Shown here piece by piece: positions 8,955 through 18,292 of a stretch of DNA of 64,000 bases. The DNA lies in NCBI GenBank assembly GCA_902763615.1, contig CACWSX010000018.1, positions 18,752 through 82,751 on the forward strand, written 5' to 3'. Position 1 is the first letter of the stretch; every line of letters starts with the position of its first letter. Source of the DNA: an uncultured Prevotellaceae bacterium (GTDB lineage: Bacteria; Bacteroidota; Bacteroidia; Bacteroidales; Bacteroidaceae). The notes beneath the pieces were generated by a model. That model was not told the origin of the DNA and ran no database searches. It saw nothing but the letters and a program-made list of their open reading frames with translations. Both the position numbers and the translations under genes were made by a program.

Positions 8955-11027
8955 TTATCTTACAACCATTTTCTTTCCGTTCACAATATTCAACCCCTTA
9001 TGAGTTGCCTTAAGTCGCTGACCTGACAGATTATAAATGGAACCTCCTTTATCCTCAGTGCCTATTTCGTGAATGCCCGTCGTATTCCCCGAAATATATG
9101 CAATAAAGTTCTGAGGGCGTGCTTCTTGTAAATCGGGACTTGTGCACAGCATATTCCTGAATTCTATGTTGCCTCCCTCAAAATCGTCATCAGCTGTCAG
9201 AGTAAGGCGAATGACACCGCCTTCATTACCATCCAATATCGCATTAGTGCCTGATGCAATCAGTACGCGAGTAAAATCGCCGTTATCTCTGATATAGGCC
9301 GAATGGTTATTGTTTGAAGTTCGGTCTGCCAGTTCATACTCGAAGAATTCACTTGTTCTCTTTAACCTTAATCCTTTTGGCAATGCCATATCTAACTGTA
9401 TCATTGTAACATCCATATCAGGATTAGAAAGGGAAATTGTCATCTCACGACTTTCCCCGGCACCGATATATAAAGGCTCAATACTGACTCTGGTATTGGA
9501 AATGTCATTGCTACGTGTCATTGCTTTTCGTGCATTTGCTGAACCATTGTTCATGATAATATTCACCAAAGCGACAAGGTCGGTGCCATTTACGACACCA
9601 TCGCCATTCAGGTCGGCGGCTTCGCTGTTATTGCCTTGAAGTACATAATTAACTAGTTGCACCAAGTCTGTTCCATTCACTTCACTATCACCAGTCAAAT
9701 CACCCTCCTTGACATCTTTTTCAGAGTCGTCCTCTATTATGTTCTTAAAAAGTTGCCAAACTTTTGCAACCTTATAGTCACCAATTGTTCCTTTCGGAAC
9801 TATTAATGTCGCAGTATTATACGTTTTGTCTTCAAAGTGTTGTAAATCATTAAAGATTCCATAAGGATTCTTTATCTCAGACTTAATTGTTGATATGGAA
9901 TCGCATCCTTCAAAGGCTCCGCCTCCATCGAATTGTTTTACCGTACTTGGTATCTTAACATATTTCAGATGCTCACATCCATGAAAGGCCCCCCCATGGA
10001 TAATTTCCGTTCCTTCTGGGAATTCTGCAAATTCTAGACCTGTACCTCTAAAATTATCACTATATATGTTTATTAAACCATTGGGGATAATGAATTCTTT
10101 CAAATTGGTACATCCTTCAAAAACGCTGCCACCTAAAAGTGTAAGATTATCGGTATTAAGCACTTGGCTAAGACTAGTACATCCCATGAAAGTTTCTGGA
10201 CTCAGGTAAGTCATTTTCAAACTCAATTCTACAGTTTTGAGGCCTGTACAATTTTTAAAGGCTCCGACTCCCATTCCCTTTACAGAATAAGGAATTTTAA
10301 AACTTTCAAGAGAAGAACAACCAAGAAATGCCTCACTATCTATTATTTCCAACTTTTTCTCTTCTATACCCATGATGAATATAGTGGTCAAACTAGTACA
10401 TCCAGCAAAAGCCCTACTATCTATTCTAGATAAATTTGGGTATATCATTACTTCTGTTAAGCTAGTACAGCCTTCAAAAGTTTGTACGTCAATTTTTTCT
10501 ATACTATCTCCTATATTTATGCAAGGCAATTCTGAACATCCAAAAAAGCCTCTCTTACCTATAGATTTTATGTGCCCCCCCATATTCCAAGTAACTCTTC
10601 CAAAATACGAAAGGCTTGTGCAACCCTCAAAAGCGCTATCACCTATTGTCTCCAAAGAATCTGTATAGCGAATGGATAATAAGTTTGTACAATTCATAAA
10701 AGCTTTTCCTTTTATCCCTACAACAGTAAAATCTTCCTCTACACTTTCATCAGTTATGACGTTTCCGCTTGCTGGTTCTAAACCAACTTTCGCATGAACT
10801 ATGTCAGGAATCTGGATATCTCCTGAATACCCTCCTTCCTTACTTGTTACAACTGCTAAATACTTTATTGTGCCATCGCTGTATGTGTACTTATGAAATT
10901 CATAATTAATGCCATTAATGATATTAACTCCAAAACTTTTAAGATGGCCCTTAATAGTTACAGCATTAGCAACAAGTGTGCTTGCAAAAAAGAAGAGTAC
11001 AAACAATATTTTCTTTTTCATATCCAT
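8955..11027 (-). CDS. Leucine-rich repeat surface protein with dockerin-like segment
   Basis: A 690-residue secreted protein. Signal peptide ends ANA near residue 23. Residues of about 80-400 are BspA-type LRR_5 repeats (AFEGCTSL, FMGCTSL, FKNCTGL). Two duplicated Asp-rich units near residues 441-495, GDSEVNGTDLVQLVNYV and GDGVVNGTDLVALVNII, look like a type I dockerin repeat pair. A cohesin-like beta domain similar to the one in the next gene follows, then a type IX-like sorting tail (IYNLSGQRLKA, NGKKMVVR). It lies 12 bp before the BspA-like gene, so co-expression is likely. A second Met two codons in is an equally good start. Ligand unknown. Confidence 0.85.
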   Translation of the reverse strand: MDMKKKILFVLFFFASTLVANAVTIKGHLKSFGVNIINGINYEFHKYTYSDGTIKYLAVVTSKEGGYSGDIQIPDIVHAKVGLEPASGNVITDESVEEDFTVVGIKGKAFMNCTNLLSIRYTDSLETIGDSAFEGCTSLSYFGRVTWNMGGHIKSIGKRGFFGCSELPCINIGDSIEKIDVQTFEGCTSLTEVMIYPNLSRIDSRAFAGCTSLTTIFIMGIEEKKLEIIDSEAFLGCSSLESFKIPYSVKGMGVGAFKNCTGLKTVELSLKMTYLSPETFMGCTSLSQVLNTDNLTLLGGSVFEGCTNLKEFIIPNGLINIYSDNFRGTGLEFAEFPEGTEIIHGGAFHGCEHLKYVKIPSTVKQFDGGGAFEGCDSISTIKSEIKNPYGIFNDLQHFEDKTYNTATLIVPKGTIGDYKVAKVWQLFKNIIEDDSEKDVKEGDLTGDSEVNGTDLVQLVNYVLQGNNSEAADLNGDGVVNGTDLVALVNIIMNNGSANARKAMTRSNDISNTRVSIEPLYIGAGESREMTISLSNPDMDVTMIQLDMALPKGLRLKRTSEFFEYELADRTSNNNHSAYIRDNGDFTRVLIASGTNAILDGNEGGVIRLTLTADDDFEGGNIEFRNMLCTSPDLQEARPQNFIAYISGNTTGIHEIGTEDKGGSIYNLSGQRLKATHKGLNIVNGKKMVVR

Positions 11028-11045
11028 TTATTTTTTTAGTTTATA

Positions 11046-11813
11046 TTAATCTATTTCCGAACCTTCTTCGGCCCCCATTTCATCATCGATGTCATCGATG
11101 GGGGCAGACCACAAGAGAACAATCTTATGAGCAGTAAGGATAGGTTCTTGATTGAAGCCTGGGTGAGTCGTGAAAGTCAGCGTCACTTCTGTACCTGCTG
11201 CCAAATCATTACGATAGTCGTCTATCTGCTTAGATTCCAATATGAACTGGTTTGCAATAAAGTTGCCATTCTCATCCTCGGCGTATGCAGATATACGATA
11301 GTCGTTATTTAAATGGGAAGAACGAATGGATTCATCTTTAATGACACGATCTATCAAGACCTTAACAGTACACTCAATCGTTGCCCTTTCTGGTGTGAGT
11401 TTTGTTACGTGAAAAGGCTTCACTACTTCCAATGGCACATTCAGGTCAGGCTCAGTATTGATACTTTCATCAGCAAGCTCCTTCTCTAACTGACTGAGGC
11501 GTTGCTCAATCTCTTTGCCACGGGTCTCTGACTGAGCTTTTGCATCAGCATACTTTTTGTCGTACTCTGCTGCAAACTTTGCCCGTTCCTCCTGCGACAT
11601 CTTGTCGTAGTTACGGTCACCAGCAGCATCAAATGCATCTTCGACTATGCCATCACGAAAACTGCCTAATTTGGAATACTCGGTCATCAGTTCTACCACT
11701 TCCTCGAGACTACCTTCGGAAGTAGAAGACGAGACTCCACCTTTGTTACTACACGCTGCCAACAGAAATGTGGCCATCGCTAATAGAATTGCTTTTTTCT
11801 TCATCATTATCAT
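11046..11813 (-). CDS. Putative lipoprotein of unknown function
   Basis: A 255-residue protein with a lipobox ending LLAAC near residue 21, a Ser/Gly linker, a charged helical stretch (about residues 50-115, likely coiled coil: YDKKYADAKAQSETRGKEIE) and a beta-rich C-terminal half that ends in an acidic tail (DDIDDEMGAEEGSEID). Three Met codons crowd the start; the fourth residue Met (11804) is also plausible because MKKKAILL is a typical signal start. It is 18 bp before the leucine-rich repeat gene and probably heads that operon. No family recognised. Confidence 0.7.
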   Translation of the reverse strand: MIMMKKKAILLAMATFLLAACSNKGGVSSSTSEGSLEEVVELMTEYSKLGSFRDGIVEDAFDAAGDRNYDKMSQEERAKFAAEYDKKYADAKAQSETRGKEIEQRLSQLEKELADESINTEPDLNVPLEVVKPFHVTKLTPERATIECTVKVLIDRVIKDESIRSSHLNNDYRISAYAEDENGNFIANQFILESKQIDDYRNDLAAGTEVTLTFTTHPGFNQEPILTAHKIVLLWSAPIDDIDDEMGAEEGSEID

Positions 11814-11892
11814 TTGGTTTTTTAATTATTGTTACTATTAGTTAGTTTTAAGCAAGATACAAAAAGAAACGTGGACTTATTACTTCGTCTAC

Positions 11893-12017
11893 GTTTCTCG
11901 AGGTATCGGCAAACACCTAAACAACCATTTACGAGTAAAAGCCCACGCCGTTGGCGTGAGCATCCTTGCTTTTACTCTTGGTTGTTTCTTTTTATTTTTG
12001 CCGAAATTTCGAGAAAC
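11893..12017. repeat. 125-bp imperfect inverted-repeat element
   Basis: Outer arms GTTTCTCG (11893-11900) and CGAGAAAC (12010-12017) extend inward with matching blocks: ATCGGCAAA, AAACAACCA, GAGTAAAAG and CCACGCC each reappear as reverse complements. The whole segment can fold into one long stem with small bulges. It is too long and bulged for an ordinary terminator and resembles a miniature non-autonomous mobile element. It lies in a gene-free stretch beside an Rpn-type nuclease gene. Confidence 0.7.
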
Positions 12018-12111
12018 AAGATTCAAGCGGACGCTTCAGTCTTATATGTCTATAAGTTTTGCTATGTTACCATACGCATACTGTTTTGAGAGTTACACAT
12101 TATTAATATTG

Positions 12112-12966
12112 CTACAACGCAGCTATTTCTTCTTCTGATAGTCCCGTCACTTGGGAGATAACTCCGACGGCGATGCCCAGAGCCTTCATCTTGCGAGCAT
12201 TCTCGCGGTTGGCTTCGTTGAAACCCTCTTTCTTGCCTTTTGCCTCAGCCGTACGGATGGCACCGTCGTTATCGTAGTACACCTTCTCGCTCTCGAAATA
12301 TTTGGCGTACTCTTCCTTCGACAGATTGCCAATCTCGGCCACATCGAAAAATTTCTTGAAGATACGCTCCTGCAGAGCAGCAGGGCGTTCCAACAAGCGG
12401 GGAAGATTCTTCAACGCATACAGCCATTTATCGGCCATCGTTTCCAATTCGGCCTCCGTCTTGTTGAACTTGGGCATCTCCAAATAGATGTAGGTCAACT
12501 TATCATAAAATACCTCTTTCGTGTTGACATCCATCAGTTTCACCACATGGTGATAATACTCCTTGTCGTCCTTGTCCTCATCAAACACAAAATCAAGAAT
12601 ACCGATGGTATAGACGGCTTTCAGTCCAAAGCGCCACTGGCCCTTCTCGCCTTGTTGACGAATGGGAAAAGAGGAATAATAGACGCTGCGGTCTTTGAAC
12701 CACTGCTGGTCTGCCTTCTGCATCTCGATAATAATCTTCTCTCCCTGCTCGTTCTCGCAATAGATGTCAAACACAGAGCGACGGTCATCCTTCGTATCAC
12801 CTAACTGCTCAGTGGGCAGCAAGGTGAGCGACTTGATGACCTCCTTGCCCTGAAGCAAGGCATTCACCAATTCGAGAGTGATATCCTTATTAGGTTCCGT
12901 GCCAAAAAGCAGCTTAAAGCCATAGTCGGTATACGGATTAATGTATCTGCCCGCTATCTGTTCCAT
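12112..12966 (-). CDS. Rpn-family recombination-promoting nuclease/putative transposase
   Basis: A 284-residue PD-(D/E)XK nuclease. The N-terminus (INPYTDYGFKLLFG) and the core with RRSVFDIYC followed by KIIIEMQKAD give the D...E-x-Q catalytic pattern of the Rpn/PDDEXK transposase family, members of which cut DNA and promote RecA-independent recombination. The C-terminus (KMKALGIAVGVISQVTG) is the helical tail common in the family. A longer frame runs to 13020, but the promoter -7 box lies within it, so Met at 12966 is the start. The gene appears to be transcribed alone. Confidence 0.85.
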   Translation of the reverse strand: MEQIAGRYINPYTDYGFKLLFGTEPNKDITLELVNALLQGKEVIKSLTLLPTEQLGDTKDDRRSVFDIYCENEQGEKIIIEMQKADQQWFKDRSVYYSSFPIRQQGEKGQWRFGLKAVYTIGILDFVFDEDKDDKEYYHHVVKLMDVNTKEVFYDKLTYIYLEMPKFNKTEAELETMADKWLYALKNLPRLLERPAALQERIFKKFFDVAEIGNLSKEEYAKYFESEKVYYDNDGAIRTAEAKGKKEGFNEANRENARKMKALGIAVGVISQVTGLSEEEIAAL

Positions 12967-12989
12967 AACAATTAATTGCTTACCGTTGG

Positions 12990-13021
12990 CAAAGATAAAC
13001 AAAAAAAACGAAACTCGCAAA
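12990..13021 (-). promoter_or_regulatory. Promoter of the Rpn-family gene
   Basis: Minus-strand TTTG (13018-13021), 20 bp, TATCTTTG (12990-12997). The -33 box falls in the loop of the terminator of the acyl-CoA ligase gene. Confidence 0.82.
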
Positions 13022-13040
13022 CTTTGAGCCTCGTTTTTTT
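13001..13040 (-). terminator. Terminator of the acyl-CoA ligase gene
   Basis: Minus-strand hairpin: 8-bp stem (13026-13033 with 13009-13016, two GU pairs), 9-nt loop, then eight U residues. A runs on the other side extend the stem. Confidence 0.82.
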
Positions 13041-13049
13041 CGCTTTAAA

Positions 13050-14777
13050 TCAAATCACTTCATATCCGAACTTCTTACAGAGGTCGAGGCTCATCTCCTT
13101 CAGTTTGAACTTCTGGATCTTGCCAGAGCCCGTCAGCGGGAACTGGTCGATGAAGAACACGTACTTAGGAATCTTATAACGGGCAATCTTTCCCCTGCAG
13201 AACAGCTGCACATCCTCAGGTGTCATCTTTACACCCTCTTCGAGGATGATGAAGGCACCTACGGCCTCACCGTATTTCTTCGAGGGCACAGCAGCTACCT
13301 GGACGTCGCGGATGCCAGGCATGTGATAGAGGAACTCCTCAATCTCACGCGGATAGATGTTTTCGCCTCCACGGATAATCATATCCTTGATACGACCTGT
13401 GATCTTGTAGAAGCCCTGTTCGTCCTTCACACCCAGGTCGCCAGAGTGCAGATAGCCGTTCTTGTCGATGACCTCAGCCGTTGCCTCAGGATTCTTATAG
13501 TAGCCCTTCATCACGTTGAAGCCCTTGCAGCACATTTCACCCTGAACACCCACAGGACATTCCTCGCCTGTCTCAGGGTCGAGCACCTTCACGTCGACAA
13601 ACGGATAGTCACGACCTACGGTGGTGCAGCGCTGCTCGAAGGTATCGTTCAGACAGGTCTGCGTCATACCAGGCGACGACTCTGTGAGGCCGTAAACGCT
13701 GGTGATGGTCATATACATCTTCTCTGACACCTGCTTCATCAGTTCCACAGGACAGAGTGAACCTGCCATGATACCTGTACGAAGACTGGTCAGATCGAAC
13801 ATATTGAACATGGGGTGGTTGAGCTCAGCAATAAACATCGTTGGCACACCATAGACAGCGGTACACCTCTCTTTATGGATAGAGGCCAGCACCACGAGGG
13901 GATCGAACTTCTCGACCATCACCTCCGTACAACCATGCGTCAGACAGTTCATCGTGGCAAGCACCACACCAAAACAGTGGAACAGAGGCACACAGACGCA
14001 GAGCTTGTCGTCCTGCGTAAAGCCCATGTTCTCACCAGTAAAGTAACCATCGTTGGCAATACCATAGTGCGTCAGCATCACACCCTTGGGGAAACCTGTC
14101 GTACCAGAGGTATACTGCATGTTGCAGACATCATGGCAAGTCACCTTGCTCTTCATCTCGTTGAGTTCCTCATCCTCGACGTTCTGTCCCAGCAGCAGAA
14201 GCTCAGCGGTATTGAACATACCACGATATTTCTCCATACCGATATAGACGACGTTCTTCAGATAAGGGAATCGCTCGCTGTTGAGATGACCACGCTCGCA
14301 GGTCTTCAACTCAGGCAACATGGTGTAGGTCATATCGATGTAGTTACAATCCCAAGTACCGTCTGTGATGCAGAGTGTCTGCATATCAGAGTCCTTGCAG
14401 AGATACTCCAGTTCGTTCTGCTTATAGTTGGTATTCACCGTCACCAGCACAGCACCGATCTTGGCTGTGGCATAGAGGAAGGTGAGCCAATCGGGTACGT
14501 TCGTCGCCCAGATGCCCACGTTCGAGCCTCTCTTCACACCAATGGCAATCAAGCCTTTGGCGAGGTTGTCGACACGCTCGTTGAACTTGCTCCAAGTGAA
14601 GCGCAGGTCACGATCGCTATAAACGATGTATTCCTTATCGGGCGTGGTCTCAGCCCAGTATTCGAGCCATTGGCCAAGGGTACGCTCATGCAGCGTATAC
14701 CCCTCCGATCCTGTCTCAGCAGGATAGGTCCTGTCAGGCAGGGGTCTGCCTGCCATGTCTAATCTAACGTTGCTCAT
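13050..14777 (-). CDS. AMP-dependent acyl-CoA synthetase/ligase
   Basis: A 575-residue ANL-superfamily enzyme that activates a carboxylic acid as acyl-AMP and transfers it to CoA. Visible motifs are the P-loop-like [16 protein letters not shown] near residue 220, YGLTESSPG, the hinge region GYLHSGDLG and [16 protein letters not shown], and the catalytic Lys region [10 protein letters not shown] at the C-terminus. Overall layout fits medium- or long-chain fatty acyl-CoA synthetases, but the substrate cannot be read from sequence. It starts 3 bp after the XRE-cupin regulator gene, so the two form an operon and the regulator probably senses a related metabolite. Confidence 0.9.
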   Translation of the reverse strand: MSNVRLDMAGRPLPDRTYPAETGSEGYTLHERTLGQWLEYWAETTPDKEYIVYSDRDLRFTWSKFNERVDNLAKGLIAIGVKRGSNVGIWATNVPDWLTFLYATAKIGAVLVTVNTNYKQNELEYLCKDSDMQTLCITDGTWDCNYIDMTYTMLPELKTCERGHLNSERFPYLKNVVYIGMEKYRGMFNTAELLLLGQNVEDEELNEMKSKVTCHDVCNMQYTSGTTGFPKGVMLTHYGIANDGYFTGENMGFTQDDKLCVCVPLFHCFGVVLATMNCLTHGCTEVMVEKFDPLVVLASIHKERCTAVYGVPTMFIAELNHPMFNMFDLTSLRTGIMAGSLCPVELMKQVSEKMYMTITSVYGLTESSPGMTQTCLNDTFEQRCTTVGRDYPFVDVKVLDPETGEECPVGVQGEMCCKGFNVMKGYYKNPEATAEVIDKNGYLHSGDLGVKDEQGFYKITGRIKDMIIRGGENIYPREIEEFLYHMPGIRDVQVAAVPSKKYGEAVGAFIILEEGVKMTPEDVQLFCRGKIARYKIPKYVFFIDQFPLTGSGKIQKFKLKEMSLDLCKKFGYEVI

Positions 14778-14780
14778 CTC

Positions 14781-15365
14781 TTAAAATGGGATATAGATAA
14801 GTGCAAGAATCTTGGCGGACTTACCAGGAGCGCCATGCAGATGGTGCTTTACGATAGAGTCATAATAAATCGAGTCGCCTTCCTTCAGCAGATACTTCTC
14901 CTTACCGTATTCTACTTCCACTTCACCCTGCATCACGTAGATGAACTCCTCACCCTCATGGGCAGAAAGCTTATACTCTGGTGAATCCTCGGGATTGATG
15001 TCGATGATGAACGGCTCCATGTGACGGCCAGCCTTCTGCTGAGCCAGCGGATGATACTCCATGTGCTTACGGGCATCGGTAGCACCGTTCGAGAAACTGA
15101 TACTGCTGTCCTTCTCACGATCCTCTGCACGACAGACCACCGGACCCAAGGCGTCGCTATCATCCATAAACGTACCCAGACGAACGCCCAAAGCACGGGC
15201 AATCTTAATCAGCGGCCCCAAAGAGGGCAGGTTCTGGTCGTTTTCAATGGAGTTGATCTGCTCAACTGACAAACCGCTACTCTCAGCAATCTCCTCGACG
15301 CTGAGATTCTTTGACTCTCTGATTCCCTTGATTTTGGAACCTACAAATGTGTTAGTGTTGGCCAT
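14781..15365 (-). CDS. XRE-family regulator with C-terminal cupin domain
   Basis: A 194-residue transcription factor. Residues of about 8-62 form the helix-turn-helix (KGIRESKNLSVEEIAESSGL, then VEQINSIENDQNLPSL). Residues of about 115-190 form a cupin barrel (HEGEEFIYVMQGEVEVEYG, YYDSIVKHHLHG), the usual effector-binding part of this class. Such proteins often control the neighbouring metabolic gene. It precedes the acyl-CoA ligase by 3 bp in the same operon and has its own promoter at 15405-15436. Confidence 0.9.
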   Translation of the reverse strand: MANTNTFVGSKIKGIRESKNLSVEEIAESSGLSVEQINSIENDQNLPSLGPLIKIARALGVRLGTFMDDSDALGPVVCRAEDREKDSSISFSNGATDARKHMEYHPLAQQKAGRHMEPFIIDINPEDSPEYKLSAHEGEEFIYVMQGEVEVEYGKEKYLLKEGDSIYYDSIVKHHLHGAPGKSAKILALIYIPF

Positions 15366-15404
15366 AAAATGCTTAAAAAATTGATATCAATATTATTTAG
15401 CGCG

Positions 15405-15436
15405 CAAAATTACAACAAAAAAACGAGACTGGCAAA
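15405..15436 (-). promoter_or_regulatory. Promoter of the XRE-cupin/acyl-CoA ligase operon
   Basis: Minus-strand TTTG (15433-15436), 20 bp, TAATTTTG (15405-15412). It is back to back with the promoter of the aldo-keto reductase gene. Confidence 0.82.
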
Positions 15437-15450
15437 ACTTTAACCTTGTT

Positions 15451-15485
15451 TTTGTTGTTTTTTCAAATTATTCTTCGTAACTTTG
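15451..15485 (+). promoter_or_regulatory. Promoter of the aldo-keto reductase gene
   Basis: TAACTTTG at 15478-15485 matches the -7 consensus. The best -33 TTTG (15451-15454) is 23 bp away, slightly wide. Confidence 0.65.
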
Positions 15486-15506
15486 ACCCCGTAAAATACC
15501 TTATGT

Positions 15507-16862
15507 ATGGAAAAAGATAAACTAAACATGGACCGTAGAGAGTTTCTGAAGAGGCTCGGCATCGGCACAGGATCGGCAATGGCCCTGATGGCCATGGAGC
15601 CGCTGAGTGCTTTTGCACAGAAAGACAAAAAGACTGTTGAGAATCGTATGACCTACCGCGTACAGCACGGGTCTGGTGAACAGATATCCCTCTTGGGATT
15701 CGGTATGATGCGCCTGCCCAATAATCAAGACGAGGTGAATCAGTTGGTGGACTATGCCATAGAGCATGGTGTGAACTACTACGACACAGCACCGATGTAT
15801 ATGCGTGGGCAGTCGGAAGTGCTGATGGGCAATGCCCTCTCTCGTCATCCGCGAGACAAATATTTTGTCGCTACGAAGATGTCGAATCAGGGACAGAACT
15901 CCTGGAGTTTCGATGCCTCGAAGCGTATGTACGAGCAGTCGATGGAGCGACTCAAGGTAGACCATATAGACTATTACCTGTTGCACGGCATTGGTGGTGG
16001 CATGAACACGCTGAAGGGCCGTTTCCTCGACAACGGCATCCTCGAATTCCTGCTCAAGGAGCGTGAGGCGGGACGTATCAAGCATCTGGGATTCTCATAT
16101 CACGGTGATGTGCGCGATTTTGACTGGCTGTTGGATCACAACAATGAATATCATTGGGACTTCGTACAAATCCAGATGAACTTCCTCGACTGGACACACG
16201 CCTCGATGCGTGGTGGCAGACGGTCGGATGCCGATGCAGAATACTTGTATGGCAAATGCGAGAAACTGGGTATCCAGTGTGTCGTGATGGAGCCGTTGCG
16301 TGGTGGTGCCTTTGGCAGAATGGCGTCGGAACTGACAGACCAGATGAAGGCCGTACATCCTGACGACAGTACAGCCCGCTGGGCCTTCCGCTGGGTGGGC
16401 TCCTACCCCAATATCCTCACCGTGCTCAGTGGTATGAACCGCATGGATCACCTCGAGGAAAATGTGAAGACGTTCTCGCCATTGGAGGTCTGCACAGAGT
16501 CGGAGAATGCACTATTGGCCAAGATTGCCGATGAGATGTCGGGCGTTCCCACCATTCCCTGTACCGCTTGCGAATACTGCATGCCGTGTCCTTATGGTGT
16601 GAATATCCCTGGCAACTTCACCTATTACAACGAGGCTGTGAACAGTCATATCCTCCCGTTGCCAGAGCCTTCTGCCCCTGACTATGCTGAGCGTCAGCAG
16701 AAGTTCATCGAGGGTTACCGCAAGGCGCTGCCTGAGGCTGAGAAATGGGCACGTGCCTGTCAGGACTGTGAGGAGTGCCTCTCGAAGTGTCCGCAGCAGA
16801 TACGTATCCCCAACCAGTTGAGCCGTATCGTACAGACCCTCAGAGTCAGAAAGAGATCATGA
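15507..16862 (+). CDS. Tat-exported aldo-keto reductase with iron-sulfur domain
   Basis: A 451-residue oxidoreductase. The N-terminus carries a twin-arginine signal (DRREFLKRLG followed by a hydrophobic Ala/Met stretch), so it is probably exported folded. The aldo-keto reductase barrel shows the catalytic tetrad: Asp and Tyr in YYDTAPMY, Lys in ATKMS and His in YYLLHG. The C-terminal part has ferredoxin-like cysteine clusters (CTACEYCMPCPYG and CQDCEECLSKCP), suggesting 4Fe-4S centres. Substrate unknown. Met 8 (MDRREF) is an alternative start. Its last 6 bp overlap the convergent queH gene. Confidence 0.88.
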   Translation: MEKDKLNMDRREFLKRLGIGTGSAMALMAMEPLSAFAQKDKKTVENRMTYRVQHGSGEQISLLGFGMMRLPNNQDEVNQLVDYAIEHGVNYYDTAPMYMRGQSEVLMGNALSRHPRDKYFVATKMSNQGQNSWSFDASKRMYEQSMERLKVDHIDYYLLHGIGGGMNTLKGRFLDNGILEFLLKEREAGRIKHLGFSYHGDVRDFDWLLDHNNEYHWDFVQIQMNFLDWTHASMRGGRRSDADAEYLYGKCEKLGIQCVVMEPLRGGAFGRMASELTDQMKAVHPDDSTARWAFRWVGSYPNILTVLSGMNRMDHLEENVKTFSPLEVCTESENALLAKIADEMSGVPTIPCTACEYCMPCPYGVNIPGNFTYYNEAVNSHILPLPEPSAPDYAERQQKFIEGYRKALPEAEKWARACQDCEECLSKCPQQIRIPNQLSRIVQTLRVRKRS

Positions 16863-17435
16863 TTTATTACGCTGGGAGAATTCGCAGCCACAGTATTGCT
16901 GGTTGTAGAAATTGTATTCTTTCAGCAGTTGATTACGACGTTCATAGAGACCACCTTTGCGCCAGTTCTGGGTCCAGAAGGTGGTTTCTTTTACGGTCTG
17001 TTCTGCCAGATGACCAGCACGTTCGATTTGTTCGAGGCTCTTCCAACGGGAAGAAGCTAAAGTGGTGGTAAAATACTGAAGGCCAAGTTCTTTTGCCTTT
17101 TTGGCAGCAACGGTCAGACGAAGCGTAAAGCATAATTCGCATCGTTTGCCCCTTTCAGGTTCGCCCTCTAATCCGCAGACATCCTGTTGCCATTGCGCAT
17201 GGTCGTAATCGCCATCTATCCATTTGAGACCGAGACTCTCTGCATGGCGCTTGCTCTCATTCTTACGGATCTCGTATTCCTCGCGAGGGAAGATATTAGG
17301 ATTATAATAAAATATGGTTGGCTTAATGTCATGCTGCACCAGCCACTCGACAATGGCTGAGGAACAAGGTGCACAACAGGCATGCAGCAATACCTCATGC
17401 AAGCCCTCTGGAACGATGATTGCAGGTTGCTTCAT
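16857..17435 (-). CDS. queH: Epoxyqueuosine reductase QueH
   Basis: A 192-residue enzyme for the last step of queuosine synthesis, reduction of epoxyqueuosine to queuosine in tRNA. Typical QueH features are the N-terminal [39 protein letters not shown] and a C-terminal QQYCGCEFS, giving the cysteine set for the cluster and catalysis. The ATG at 17435 overlaps the TGA of the upstream TerB-DnaJ gene as ATGA, so I prefer it over a Met six codons earlier. It is the last gene of the aromatic amino acid transcript, with no obvious functional link to it. Confidence 0.92.
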   Translation of the reverse strand: MKQPAIIVPEGLHEVLLHACCAPCSSAIVEWLVQHDIKPTIFYYNPNIFPREEYEIRKNESKRHAESLGLKWIDGDYDHAQWQQDVCGLEGEPERGKRCELCFTLRLTVAAKKAKELGLQYFTTTLASSRWKSLEQIERAGHLAEQTVKETTFWTQNWRKGGLYERRNQLLKEYNFYNQQYCGCEFSQRNKS

Positions 17436-18280
17436 AATCCTCTGGCTTTCCAAATACGATCCTTAGCCGCATTGATCTCCTGGAACTTCTTCTCAGCAGC
17501 CTTGCGCACATCCTCACCTAAGGCAGCTACCTTATCAGGATGATGCTCGAGCGCCAACTTACGATAGGCCTTCTTCACCTCATCGTCAGAGGCATTCGGA
17601 CTGACACCCAGCACCTTATAGGCATCCTCAAGTGTATTTCCTTCGAGGTGGAGCATCGAATCGACCTCGCTGCTGCGAAGACCCATCCACTGCGCACACC
17701 CCTTCAGAGCCGTAATCTCACTTTGAGGCACAGAGCCATCGGCCTTGGCCACCATCACCAGATAATTGAGCAACTGCAGACGCTGCGAATAGTCCATCTG
17801 CTGATTGATCTGTCCACAACACTGGCGGACGGTCGACTTAAACTGTGTCCACCCCTCGCGTTTCTGTTCGTCGAAGAGCTTGTTCAGGATCTCATTGCCC
17901 TGAGAGACCGCATTCTCGCCAAAGTTCTGACGAAGCATCTGGCGCACCAGTTCCATCTCTGAGTGCATCGCCTTGCCATCAGCCTTGATGATATATGAGG
18001 AGAGTACCAGCAACGAGAAGAGGAAACTGTTGCGTTGTCCCTGTTGCTGGCGCTGACGATAGGCTTGCTGATAAGCCTGATTATAGTCCTGATAGGATTT
18101 CTGTTGCCATGAGCCTGTATCGCGCTCTGAGCCTGCGCCCCAGGTACCAGAATTACTGGGTGAATTCACACCGTCGAGCATCGAGTCGAACAACGACCCC
18201 ACCAGATAGCCTGCCAATGCCCCCAACGGACCACCAGCCATCCATCCTATAAAACCGCCAATCCACTTTCCTGCTGCCAT
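17432..18280 (-). CDS. DjlA-like co-chaperone: TerB domain plus J domain
   Basis: A 282-residue protein. The N-terminal glycine-rich hydrophobic segment ([16 protein letters not shown]) could insert in the membrane. A TerB-like helical domain covers about residues 85-205 ([31 protein letters not shown]). The C-terminal J domain contains the HPD motif (LEHHPDKV) that stimulates DnaK ATPase. The order matches DjlA. It lies 12 bp after tyrA and is coupled to queH, so it is carried on the aromatic operon transcript. Confidence 0.88.
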   Translation of the reverse strand: MAAGKWIGGFIGWMAGGPLGALAGYLVGSLFDSMLDGVNSPSNSGTWGAGSERDTGSWQQKSYQDYNQAYQQAYRQRQQQGQRNSFLFSLLVLSSYIIKADGKAMHSEMELVRQMLRQNFGENAVSQGNEILNKLFDEQKREGWTQFKSTVRQCCGQINQQMDYSQRLQLLNYLVMVAKADGSVPQSEITALKGCAQWMGLRSSEVDSMLHLEGNTLEDAYKVLGVSPNASDDEVKKAYRKLALEHHPDKVAALGEDVRKAAEKKFQEINAAKDRIWKARGL

Positions 18281-18292
18281 ATTTTTCTAATA

